Below are positions 1 to 6,522 of a stretch of 9,672 nucleotides of DNA, piece after piece. The notes below the pieces were generated by a model. That model did not search any database. It was not told the origin of the DNA and was given only the letters and a program-made list of their open reading frames with translations. The position numbers and the translations under genes are program-made. The DNA comes from Thiopontia sp964344785 (lineage in GTDB: Bacteria; Pseudomonadota; Gammaproteobacteria; GCF-002020875). The stretch is taken from the NCBI GenBank assembly GCA_964344785.1, contig CAYFOR010000107.1, positions 1-9,672 on the forward strand, in the 5' to 3' direction. The number at the start of each line of letters is the position of its first letter. The stretch's first letter is position 1.

Positions 1-24
1 GGAACTCACTCTTACCCTCTCTGT

Positions 25-213
25 TCAGGGCCATTTATGGATTGGAATAGACTTCGGTGAGCGAAACTTGATTGAATGCCGGTCAGAGTTGTTGTCTACC
101 GGTGGAGTCGTCAGTGTATTGTCATATGCACCAATAATCTCACCATTTCTGGCATTGGGCCAGATGTGTAGACGGAGTAGCGGGCGGTTTTCCTGTCGCT
201 GACAGTGGTGCAT
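25..213 (-). pseudogene. Truncated DUF167 (YggU-like) gene remnant
   Basis: A 62-codon open frame starts 4 bases after the yggT stop, exactly where yggU (DUF167 family, usually about 95-100 residues) sits in gammaproteobacteria. The residues LLRLHIWPNAR, then IIGAYDN, then TTPPVD and RHSIKF match the family pattern (LRL-I-P-A, GxxGD, TAPPVDG-AN-HLIKF). Relative to the family it lacks about four or five codons between the GAYDN and TTPPVD segments, has lost the conserved Gly-x-Ala after PPVD (here NNSD), and stops at TGA some 30 residues early. Past that stop, the same frame reads TERVRVSS to the window edge, which resembles the basic C-terminal strand of the family. I read this as a decaying gene; a short divergent functional protein is the alternative. 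The biochemical role of DUF167 proteins is not established. Confidence 0.55.
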
Positions 214-217
214 CCAG

Positions 218-793
218 TCAACCGTTCAATAGTAGGGCACTGATATCCTTCAGCGGGGCAATAATGATAAATTCAGCCATCTTGAGTACCAGCAGGGCAA
301 TGATGGGCGAGAGGTCAAGGCCCCCGGTGGGCGGGATAACCTGTCGAATCGGCTGCATCAACGGTGCGGTCAGTTGTTCAAGCAGCGCGATACCGGGGTG
401 GTAACTGCTGGGCTGGAACCAGCTCAGTATGGCCAGAATCAGGATGGCCCAGAAGAGAATGCTTGTGATCAGGCCAAGGATTTCGGCACTGGAGAGCAAC
501 AACAGACCGGTTGGGTCGGCACTGAGCCCTTGCATGCCCGCAATCAGAAACAGGTGGGTATACTGCAGCAGAAAGAGTGCAACGAATGAAGCACCATCAA
601 TTTTTCGACTGGATGGTATGAAATTTCGTAGTGGCCGCAGAACCGGATCACTGAAACGTGTCACCATTTGAGAAATCGGGTTGTAAAAGTCGACCCGCAT
701 CAGCTGGAATAGAAAGCGCAACAGCATCAGTAAAATAGCGAGGCTGAAGACCATCTGCAACAGGATCAGGCCGGCATTGGATGTATTAGACAT
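218..793 (-). CDS. yggT: YggT family integral membrane protein
   Basis: A 191-residue hydrophobic protein, close to the roughly 188 residues of E. coli YggT. It contains two copies of the YGGT module: around residues 38-74 (NPI...DPVLRPLRNFIP...DGASFVALFLL) and 132-170 (HPGIALL...APLMQPIRQVIPPTGGLDLSPIIALLVL). Each has the P-[LI]-R-x-[FV]-IP turn followed by a membrane segment. About four membrane helices are visible (near 9-30, 66-86, 97-124, 160-176). The family belongs to the inner membrane; E. coli YggT has been linked to osmotic or potassium stress tolerance and its plastid/cyanobacterial YlmG relatives to membrane organisation, so its exact role is unclear. It starts 12 bases after the proC stop with a weak GGAA upstream, and is almost certainly cotranscribed with proC. 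The second repeat is closer to consensus than the first. Confidence 0.93.
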   Translation of the reverse strand: MSNTSNAGLILLQMVFSLAILLMLLRFLFQLMRVDFYNPISQMVTRFSDPVLRPLRNFIPSSRKIDGASFVALFLLQYTHLFLIAGMQGLSADPTGLLLLSSAEILGLITSILFWAILILAILSWFQPSSYHPGIALLEQLTAPLMQPIRQVIPPTGGLDLSPIIALLVLKMAEFIIIAPLKDISALLLNG

Positions 794-805
794 GGTTGGA
801 TTCCG

Positions 806-1651
806 TTAAATGCCGTCCTTGCCGAACTCATCTGCAAGTTCAATAGATCGGGCATGAGCTGCAGAGAGTGCATCAGCGACTAATTTTTCAAGCCCCATTT
901 TCTGAAAGACCTGAATGGCCTGTTCGGTTGTACCTCCCGGAGAGGTGACCTTGTGGCGTAACTCGGCACTGGATTCAGGACGCTCCAGTGCCATTTTGGC
1001 TGCACCAAAGGCGGTATGGAGGGTGAGTGACCTTGCCGTTTCAGGCTCCAGTCCCAACTGCTGGGCGGCCTGTTCCATTGCCTCCATGAAGAGAAAGAAG
1101 TAGGCCGGGCCACTACCGGATAGAGCAGTCACTACATCGATCTGATCCTCGCTCTTCAACCAGACGGTTGTGCCAACCGCACGCAGGATTGATTCAGCTA
1201 GGTTTCTCTGCTCTTTCGAGACATGCTCATTGGCAAAAAGCCCTGTAGCCCCGCTCTGTAGCAAAGCAGGGGTGTTGGGCATCGTACGAACGATTGCCAA
1301 GTCACCGTTCAGCCAGCGTGCGATATCCGATGAGCGAATTCCGGCAGCAATCGAGATAAAGAGTGGCGTACTGTCGGATGAGGCTTGAATGGTCTCTGCC
1401 AGTTCACGGGTCACGGCAAACATCGCCTGTGGTTTGACCGCGAGTACAACCGCATCAGCCCCTTCAATGGCTGCCCGGTTGTCATTGACGAACGGTACAA
1501 TGCCGAACTGTCGCTGCATTGCCAGCACAGGTTCTGGAACAGGGTCCGAGACCGAGATATTGGGGCCAGGGCAGTTGCCGGCAATCAGTCCGCCGACCAG
1601 ACTGTAGGCCATATTACCGCCACCGATAAAGGCAATTTTCTTGTTATCCAT
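806..1651 (-). CDS. proC: Pyrroline-5-carboxylate reductase
   Basis: Catalyses the last step of proline synthesis in the cytoplasm: NAD(P)H-dependent reduction of 1-pyrroline-5-carboxylate to proline. With the chosen start it has 281 residues, normal for the family. The N-terminal Rossmann fold shows IAFIGGGNMA (residues 6-15). AVKPQ (about 71-75) and the active-region MPNTPA (about 124-129) follow. The C-terminal dimerisation domain begins with SGSGPAYFFLFMEAM (from about 178) and holds the P5CR signature VTSPGGTTEQAI (about 235-246). I chose the ATG at 1651 (MDNKKIAFIG) because relatives begin two to five residues before the glycine-rich strand. A TTG three codons upstream (1660) is also in frame and would give 284 residues; neither has a strong Shine-Dalgarno sequence. 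It heads the proC-yggT-yggU unit and is divergent from the Fe-S carrier gene. The yggS gene commonly found upstream is absent here. Confidence 0.96.
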   Translation of the reverse strand: MDNKKIAFIGGGNMAYSLVGGLIAGNCPGPNISVSDPVPEPVLAMQRQFGIVPFVNDNRAAIEGADAVVLAVKPQAMFAVTRELAETIQASSDSTPLFISIAAGIRSSDIARWLNGDLAIVRTMPNTPALLQSGATGLFANEHVSKEQRNLAESILRAVGTTVWLKSEDQIDVVTALSGSGPAYFFLFMEAMEQAAQQLGLEPETARSLTLHTAFGAAKMALERPESSAELRHKVTSPGGTTEQAIQVFQKMGLEKLVADALSAAHARSIELADEFGKDGI

Positions 1652-1703
1652 AATGCCCAATTTTAGCGGTTGAATCTTGAGATGACCAGATAAGGTGATC
1701 AGA

Positions 1704-1723
1704 AGTGTGTCCTATACCACACT
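1704..1723. repeat. Inverted repeat AGTGTG/CACACT in the divergent promoter region
   Basis: A perfect 6-base inverted repeat, AGTGTG at 1704-1709 and CACACT at 1718-1723, with an 8-base spacer. It lies between the divergent proC and Fe-S carrier genes and overlaps the left half of the IscR-like palindrome. It could be an operator half of its own, or a chance by-product of that palindrome. No T-run follows it, so it is not a terminator. Confidence 0.35.
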
Positions 1724-1738
1724 AAAATAGTCAACAAA
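1714..1738. promoter_or_regulatory. Candidate IscR type 1 operator
   Basis: The 25-base stretch is an imperfect palindrome centred near 1726, with core CACT-AAAAT-AGTC. Against the E. coli type 1 IscR consensus as I recall it (ATA-SYY-GACT, R-WWW-Y, AGTC-RRS-TAT), I count 21 of 25 positions agreeing; the mismatches are at 1719, 1720, 1736 and 1738. It sits just upstream of an extended -10 element for the Fe-S carrier gene, where a bound repressor would block the -35 region. Fe-S biogenesis genes of this kind are known IscR targets. No IscR gene is in the window, so this is inferred from motif and position. Confidence 0.5.
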
Positions 1739-1752
1739 AATGGGTGGCAGTG

Positions 1753-1761
1753 TGCTATCAT
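1753..1761 (+). promoter_or_regulatory. Probable extended -10 promoter of the Fe-S carrier gene
   Basis: TGC-TATCAT forms an extended -10 element (TG at 1753-1754, hexamer TATCAT at 1756-1761) about 48 bases before the start codon at 1809. The -35 match is poor: TCAACA at 1731-1736, with a long 19-base spacing. That is tolerable for an extended -10 promoter. The candidate operator at 1714-1738 covers the -35 position. Confidence 0.45.
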
Positions 1762-1794
1762 TACGCTACACGGAATGTGATTATGGAAAACTTC

Positions 1795-1799
1795 GAGGA
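1795..1799 (+). promoter_or_regulatory. Ribosome binding site of the Fe-S carrier gene
   Basis: GAGGA lies nine bases before the ATG at 1809 and supports that start. Confidence 0.65.
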
Positions 1800-1808
1800 T
1801 AAATAGCG

Positions 1809-2168
1809 ATGGCAACTGCGATTACAAATGAGTTCAAGGTTTCCAGTGATGCCCAACAGCAGTTGGCAGCGCTGGTTCGTTCAGAAGAGAATGATGAGAT
1901 TAAGGGCGTACGGATCTACGTGGCCGGTAGCGGCTGTAGTGGGATTCAGTGGGGGATGACCTTTGCTGATTCAATTGCTGAAGGTGATGCGGTGATGGAG
2001 TCCAGTGATCTCAATATCTATGTTGATCCGCAGTGTCTGGCGACTCTGGATGGTGTGGAAATCGACTATGTCAATGGGCCTCAAGGACCAAGCTTTGTCT
2101 TTAATAATACCAAGGCATCAGCGGGTGGCGGATGTGGTACCTGCGGTTCAGCGGGTGGTTGTGCCTGA
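1809..2168 (+). CDS. A-type iron-sulfur cluster carrier (IscA/ErpA/HesB-like)
   Basis: A 119-residue cytoplasmic protein of the A-type carrier family, which receives Fe-S clusters from a scaffold and hands them to apo-proteins. The family pattern is clear: VRIYVAGSGCSGIQWGM (about 35-50, with Cys43 in the G-S-G-C-S-G loop), EGD at 58-60, YVDP at 71-74 before the buried helix, and FVFNN (96-100) leading to a Cys-rich tail. The usual tail is C-G-C-G-S-S-F; here it is GGGCGTCGSAGGCA, with Cys109, Cys112 and Cys118. The Cys43-to-Cys109 spacing of 66 is normal, but the last pair is Cys-x-x-Cys instead of Cys-x-Cys. There is an extra Cys76. I leave the symbol blank because ErpA, IscA and other subfamilies cannot be separated with confidence. 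It is monocistronic, divergent from proC, with a good ribosome binding site and its own terminator; a possible IscR site upstream suggests iron-sulfur-responsive control. Confidence 0.92.
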   Translation: MATAITNEFKVSSDAQQQLAALVRSEENDEIKGVRIYVAGSGCSGIQWGMTFADSIAEGDAVMESSDLNIYVDPQCLATLDGVEIDYVNGPQGPSFVFNNTKASAGGGCGTCGSAGGCA

Positions 2169-2190
2169 TAGAGCTCTCTCTCTGTTTTAT

Positions 2191-2222
2191 AAAAAAGCCG
2201 GGCCATGAGCCCGGTTTTTTTT
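2191..2222. terminator. Bidirectional rho-independent terminator
   Basis: The stem CCGGGC (2198-2203) pairs with GCCCGG (2209-2214) around the loop CATGA. A run of A's (2191-2196) lies on the left and a run of T's (2215-2222) on the right, so it reads as a terminator on either strand. It lies 22 bases after the Fe-S carrier stop and runs into the stop codon of receptor 2 (2221-2223), so it can end both converging transcripts. Confidence 0.9.
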
Positions 2223-4989
2223 ATTGTTCTATCTGCACCGGGTCTTCGGGTAGCAGTCCCATTGAGTCAATATCCGATATTTGATGGTCGCTGGAGGATT
2301 CCTTCTCGTTTGTGTCGACCTTGAACTGTTGGGTGCTCATATCCAGGCGTTTCGCCTCCTCAAGTAGCTCTATGCTTTTTTCCGAAGTGGAATTTACAAA
2401 GGCACTGTTCTGCTGACCAATCTGGTCGATATGGCTGATTGCTCCGGTCACCTGCTCGACACCGATTTTCTGTTCTTGGCTTGCGTGGTTGATTTCACTG
2501 ATCAAACTGCTGACACGCAGTACCATGGATCGAATCTGTGCGACGGTAATACCGGCATTCTCTACCTGTTCATTACCATCAACCACCCGCTCCACATTTT
2601 CTCCAATTAACGCCTTGATCTCTGCTGCAGCGTCTGAACTGCGGTTTGACAGATTGCGCACTTCACGGGCGACAACAGAAAACTCCTGCCCATGTTCACC
2701 GGCACGGGCTGCCTCGATGGCTGCATTGAGTGCCAGTAACTCGGTCTGTGAGGCAATTTCATCAATCATGTTGATGATCTCCTCCATTCGATGGCTGGAG
2801 TGGCTGATCTGGCTCATTGCATGTTCAGCCTGTCTGATCACACTGTCGGCCTTGGAGGTCAGTTCCAGTGAGTCCTGTGATAGTTGGTCTGCGATAGCTG
2901 TATTATTGGCGATGTGTTCAATGGCACTGGCCATCTCTTCCATGGTGGCGGAAGTCTCCTCAATGGATGCTGCCTGCACTGAGGTCCGGTCAGAGAGATC
3001 GGATGTGGCTTCACTGATGCTGGAGAGACCATTGGTTACATGGCTGCTGAGGTCGATCACCTGGCCAAACATCTGCTGAAGGTTTTCGAGGGCACGATTC
3101 AGGGATTTCGCCAGATGGCCCCGGTGGCCGCTATAGGCATCATCGATCTTCAGTGTGAGATCACCGCTCTCCAGTGCCATTGCAATGGAGGTAAGGTCAT
3201 CGAAGGCATTTCCCAGGGTAAGGATCGAGTGGTTGATGTTCTGCTTGAGTTGTCCCAGTTTGCCGCTCATTTCCGTATCAACCTGGATATCGAAGTTCCC
3301 TGCCGAGACCTGGTTCATTACATCGTTGATACTGTGGATGGCAAGGTCGAGATTGCTGATGGATTCTTCTGCAAGTTGAATGATGGATCGGTACTCTCCA
3401 TCCAGACGGCTACCATCGAAATCAACCTCAAACTCACCGGCAGCGATCTTTTTCATCGCGCTCTGAATCATGCCCATATTGGAGGTGATGTTATCGGCTG
3501 AGCGGTTGACCTCATCCTTCAGTATTGACAGGTCACCCTCAAAGCTTTGGGTCACTCTCTTGGAGAAGTCACCGGAGGCGATTGCAGCAGTGACCGATTT
3601 GACCTCGTGGATCGCACTGGATAGCTCATGGATGGATCGGTCTGCCAGCTCTACCATGGAACGGTATTCTCCCTCAAGGGCACTGCTGTTGAGTACCACT
3701 TCAAAATTCCCCTTGGAGATCGATAGCATCGCCTGTTGAATGGTGCTCATATTGATGGCGATATTTTCAGCGGAGCGGTTGACGCCGGACTTGAGTCTGA
3801 GAAGGTCACCGGAACACTCTTGATTGACGCGCTTGGAAAAATCACCGGAGGCGATCGCAGCCGTGACCATTCCCACTTCCCGCAGTGCACTGGAAAGTTC
3901 TTGAAGATGGTGATTGATGGCATCTCCGGCAATATCCAGTTCGCTGTTCATCGGTTTGATTCGGGCGGAGAAGTCACCATTGCTACTGATGTTGATCAGG
4001 TGGTCCGAGATGGTGTGAACATTTCGCATTATGCTCCGACTGCTAAAGAAGTAATCGATTATCCCGGACAACAGGCTGACCAGTACCAGCAATAGAATCC
4101 ACTGTTCCGTGCTGTTTGCAGAGTCGGCGCTTCCTTCAACCAGGCTCTGTGAATTCCCTTGCAACCGTTCGGCGATGCCGTCAGCAATGGTATAAAGGTC
4201 GGCAATCTTCAGCTTGCGTTTCTGAATCAGGGTTTCCGTATTATTGAACTCCTGAAGATAGTGGTCGGCTACGGTTTCCAGATCCTGTTTGGCGCGATCT
4301 TCGATTTCATACTGTTCTGACTCTTCAGTCTCCTCCAATGTGATGTTGGCGCCCTCTACTGAGTGGTAGGCGGATAGTGAAGGGGTTGCTCTGATTTCAT
4401 CGATCTTTTCTGCAAGGCGAAGAAGTGCCGCTTCCAGGCTGTCATAGGATGGTGAGGATGGGGACAGGAAGTAGGATTGTCGGGACTCTCCGAGATGGTA
4501 TAACAGCACCATTGCCTCATTGGTCAGGCGCATCATGGTGGAAGAGGGTGGATGCTGCTTGGCGTTGTCGGCGTACTCGGACAGGGTGGAAAGTGCCCCC
4601 AACATCTCTCGTTCAGCATTTCGTAGCAGCCCTTGTGGGTCACCGGAGAGCTTGCCGATATCTCGTACCTCAATCAGCTCCTCATTAAACTGGTTGAGTT
4701 TGGCACGAATCTGTTTGCCCAGCAGGTCCGGCAGGGACTGGCTTGCCTGTTTCATAAGAGGGATGTTCTCTTCCAGAGCCTGAAGAGCGGTTGCATCACC
4801 ATTGGTGAGGTAGTTCTGCAGTGGCCGTTCCATCAATTGACGATAGTCCGACTGTACGGCTGAGTAATCGGCCAGGGAGAAGAGTGATTCGGAGGTGGAG
4901 CGTAGCACCATAATGGCAACGCTGCTGATAATCAGAGTGATCAGGAACTGTATGGAGGATGAGATAAGAATGTTGGTCTTGATACGCAT
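2221..4989 (-). CDS. Methyl-accepting chemotaxis protein with seven HAMP modules (receptor 2)
   Basis: A 922-residue inner-membrane chemoreceptor that should sense a periplasmic cue and control a CheA kinase through CheW. Membrane helices are at about 7-29 and 296-315, bracketing a roughly 265-residue helical sensor region. That size suits a double four-helix-bundle (HBM-like) sensor, but I cannot confirm this; residues 216-236 are strongly acidic. Seven HAMP-like modules follow, marked by G-[DNE]-[FL] at 338, 382, 427, 473, 518, 564 and 609, about 45 residues apart. The kinase-control hairpin spans about 640-890. Methylation-type sites fit the small-small-x-x-E-E rule at Glu677/678 and Glu684/685. 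The tip reads LLALNAAIEAARAGE (751-765), with Glu750 where QTN is usual and GQEF where GRGF is usual. Arm lengths resemble those of the E. coli 36-heptad class. No C-terminal NWETF-type tether is seen. It is the last gene of the operon, 12 bases after the CheR-CheB stop, with a good ribosome site. Confidence 0.95.
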   Translation of the reverse strand: MRIKTNILISSSIQFLITLIISSVAIMVLRSTSESLFSLADYSAVQSDYRQLMERPLQNYLTNGDATALQALEENIPLMKQASQSLPDLLGKQIRAKLNQFNEELIEVRDIGKLSGDPQGLLRNAEREMLGALSTLSEYADNAKQHPPSSTMMRLTNEAMVLLYHLGESRQSYFLSPSSPSYDSLEAALLRLAEKIDEIRATPSLSAYHSVEGANITLEETEESEQYEIEDRAKQDLETVADHYLQEFNNTETLIQKRKLKIADLYTIADGIAERLQGNSQSLVEGSADSANSTEQWILLLVLVSLLSGIIDYFFSSRSIMRNVHTISDHLINISSNGDFSARIKPMNSELDIAGDAINHHLQELSSALREVGMVTAAIASGDFSKRVNQECSGDLLRLKSGVNRSAENIAINMSTIQQAMLSISKGNFEVVLNSSALEGEYRSMVELADRSIHELSSAIHEVKSVTAAIASGDFSKRVTQSFEGDLSILKDEVNRSADNITSNMGMIQSAMKKIAAGEFEVDFDGSRLDGEYRSIIQLAEESISNLDLAIHSINDVMNQVSAGNFDIQVDTEMSGKLGQLKQNINHSILTLGNAFDDLTSIAMALESGDLTLKIDDAYSGHRGHLAKSLNRALENLQQMFGQVIDLSSHVTNGLSSISEATSDLSDRTSVQAASIEETSATMEEMASAIEHIANNTAIADQLSQDSLELTSKADSVIRQAEHAMSQISHSSHRMEEIINMIDEIASQTELLALNAAIEAARAGEHGQEFSVVAREVRNLSNRSSDAAAEIKALIGENVERVVDGNEQVENAGITVAQIRSMVLRVSSLISEINHASQEQKIGVEQVTGAISHIDQIGQQNSAFVNSTSEKSIELLEEAKRLDMSTQQFKVDTNEKESSSDHQISDIDSMGLLPEDPVQIEQ
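3334..3879 (-). repeat. Tandem 273-bp duplication encoding two-HAMP units
   Basis: Inside receptor 2, residues 371-461 (DNA 3607-3879) and 462-552 (DNA 3334-3606) are direct repeats of 91 residues with no gap. By hand count about 55 of 91 residues agree. Each begins EVxxVTAAIASGDFSKRV and continues with VNRSA-NI--NM, FEV and GEYRS blocks. Each unit holds two HAMP modules, so the duplication added a HAMP pair in register. Confidence 0.85.
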
Positions 4990-4997
4990 AAGTGGTA

Positions 4998-5003
4998 CTT
5001 CCT
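4998..5003 (-). promoter_or_regulatory. Ribosome binding site of receptor 2, overlapping the upstream stop
   Basis: On the minus strand the CheR-CheB stop codon TAG (5004-5002) runs into AGGAAG, eight bases before the receptor 2 ATG. The overlap of stop and ribosome site suggests translational coupling and supports the ATG at 4989. Confidence 0.6.
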
Positions 5004-6513
5004 ACAGTGATGCGACCTGGGAGAGGCCTAATTGCCCAAACTCTCCTCTCTTCCAGTGTTGTAGATGTTTCGAATGTGCCTCTTTTCCGACAAGATGAAC
5101 CGCATGTCGAAGTGCTTGCGGGATGGTGTTCAGGTGGCAGCTTAGTTCAGAGGCGTGGAGTTCGTCAGCAGCCTTGGGCATACCGTATACCACGCAGCTC
5201 TCTTCATTCTGGGTGATGGTGCGTGCATGTTTTTGCCTCATTTTCAAAAGCCCCATGGCGCCATCGCTCCCCATGCCGGTCAGAAGCACTCCGATCGCAT
5301 GAAAACCGGCAGCCTTGCCGGCAGAAACAAAGAGCTGGTCGATCGATGGGGTGAAGCGGTCCTCTTTTCCGGGTTTACTCAGAGTGACGGCGTAACGGTT
5401 GTCATCTTCTTTGTGGATCAAAATGTTGAGATGTCCGGGACAGATCAAAACTTTCCCCTCGGAAACAGTATCTCCGTTGGATGCCTCTGTGACCTCCATG
5501 GTGCACTGTTGGTTGAGGCGTTCGGCGAAGCTGCCGCTGTACTCGTTGGGCATATGGATCGCTGCAACAATTCCTGCCGTGTTGGCTGGTAGTGGCTGGA
5601 GTATCCTTTTCAGTGCGTCCACTGCTCCGGTGGAGCCACCGATTACAATCAGTGGTGAAGATTGATCTGTGGTTGGGCTCTCAATAGTGGGGCGGTAGAT
5701 GTTATAGCGCCTTTTGCTGAAGAGTTTTGTCGGTAGATGGAATGATTCGGCAATTCCCAGTGCGAGGTGCCCCTCCCTCTTGAGCAGTGCATGCAGCCGA
5801 AGCAGCAGGGGAGGGATCAGTGGCAGGTCGAAGTACAGGGTGACGTTACGACATAAAATGAGGTTAAAGGTGGTCTTGATCAGGCTGTACTGACTATCGT
5901 GCAGATTGATCTGACGGAACTGCACCATCTTCCGGATCGAGGGGGCAACCTGGAAAAAGCCTGGACGTTCATCAAGTGGAATGAGATACCTCTCTCTTAT
6001 CTCTCCAGGAATTGCGGAAACGGCATCAGCGGAATAGATTCCTCGAGAGGCTTGTGCAAGGACATGGGTGTTCACGTCTGAGGCGAGGATACTGATATCC
6101 CAGCCCTCACCAAAAAAGTCATTGAGCACCATCGCCAGGGTATAGGGTTCTTCGCCACTGGAGCATGCAGCACTCCAGATTCTGACCTTTTGTTCATGGG
6201 ATGCGTTCAGTTCGATTTCGGGCAACAGGGTATCGCGGATGTAGCCCAACTGGATCTTTTCCCGGAAAAAGTGGGTCTTGTTGTTGGTCGTGAGATTGAT
6301 AACCAGCTGTCTCTCTCTCTCACTGTTTGACAGAACCCGCTCATAGTAGCTGGAGAAGTCCTCAAGGCGATGTGCTGCGATGCGCTGCTTGAGATGGGAA
6401 TAGATCAGGCCACTGTGATTGTCCTGCAGGACAATGCCGAGTTCCTGCTTGAGGTGATGGGCAATCAGCTCAAGCTCGCTGGTTGTGAATGGTATCGCTT
6501 CACCCTTCGACAT
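5002..6513 (-). CDS. CheR-CheB fusion: receptor methyltransferase and methylesterase/deamidase
   Basis: One 503-residue frame holds both adaptation enzymes. Residues 8-275 are a CheR methyltransferase, which uses S-adenosylmethionine to methylate receptor glutamates. It shows TTNNKTHFFRE (75-85), the cofactor motif WSAACSSGEEPYTLAM (113-128), ILASDVNTHVLAQA (142-155) and NLILCRNVTLYFD (217-229). A short linker (about 274-286) leads to a CheB catalytic domain (287-475), which hydrolyses the methyl esters and deamidates glutamines. The catalytic triad is in place: Ser294 in IGGSTG, His320 in HMP, Asp417 in LTGMGSDGA. TQNEESCVVYGMPKAA (434-449) is also typical. The usual N-terminal receiver domain of CheB is absent. 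A non-homologous basic tail of about 28 residues ends the protein. The frame is continuous, so this is not a frameshift artefact. It lies 9 bases after receptor 1 and 12 before receptor 2, its probable substrates. Confidence 0.95.
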   Translation of the reverse strand: MSKGEAIPFTTSELELIAHHLKQELGIVLQDNHSGLIYSHLKQRIAAHRLEDFSSYYERVLSNSERERQLVINLTTNNKTHFFREKIQLGYIRDTLLPEIELNASHEQKVRIWSAACSSGEEPYTLAMVLNDFFGEGWDISILASDVNTHVLAQASRGIYSADAVSAIPGEIRERYLIPLDERPGFFQVAPSIRKMVQFRQINLHDSQYSLIKTTFNLILCRNVTLYFDLPLIPPLLLRLHALLKREGHLALGIAESFHLPTKLFSKRRYNIYRPTIESPTTDQSSPLIVIGGSTGAVDALKRILQPLPANTAGIVAAIHMPNEYSGSFAERLNQQCTMEVTEASNGDTVSEGKVLICPGHLNILIHKEDDNRYAVTLSKPGKEDRFTPSIDQLFVSAGKAAGFHAIGVLLTGMGSDGAMGLLKMRQKHARTITQNEESCVVYGMPKAADELHASELSCHLNTIPQALRHAVHLVGKEAHSKHLQHWKRGEFGQLGLSQVASL

Positions 6514-6522
6514 GGTTGTTGT

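Noticed and set aside
429..1666. Several 60-93-codon plus-strand frames opposite yggT and proC.
   Set aside because: They lie within well-supported genes on the minus strand and show no family features.
2171..2184. CT-rich run after the Fe-S carrier stop.
   Set aside because: Too short and imperfect to be a meaningful microsatellite; it is simply the spacer before the terminator.
2489..3501. Two long plus-strand open frames (196 and 153 codons) opposite receptor 2.
   Set aside because: They are antisense to strongly conserved receptor sequence and HAMP repeats, with Ser/Cys-rich translation typical of reverse frames and no ribosome site.
3334..3879. The repeated blocks as a mobile or CRISPR-like repeat.
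   Set aside because: The repeats are in-frame protein modules with diverged codons and no spacer structure.
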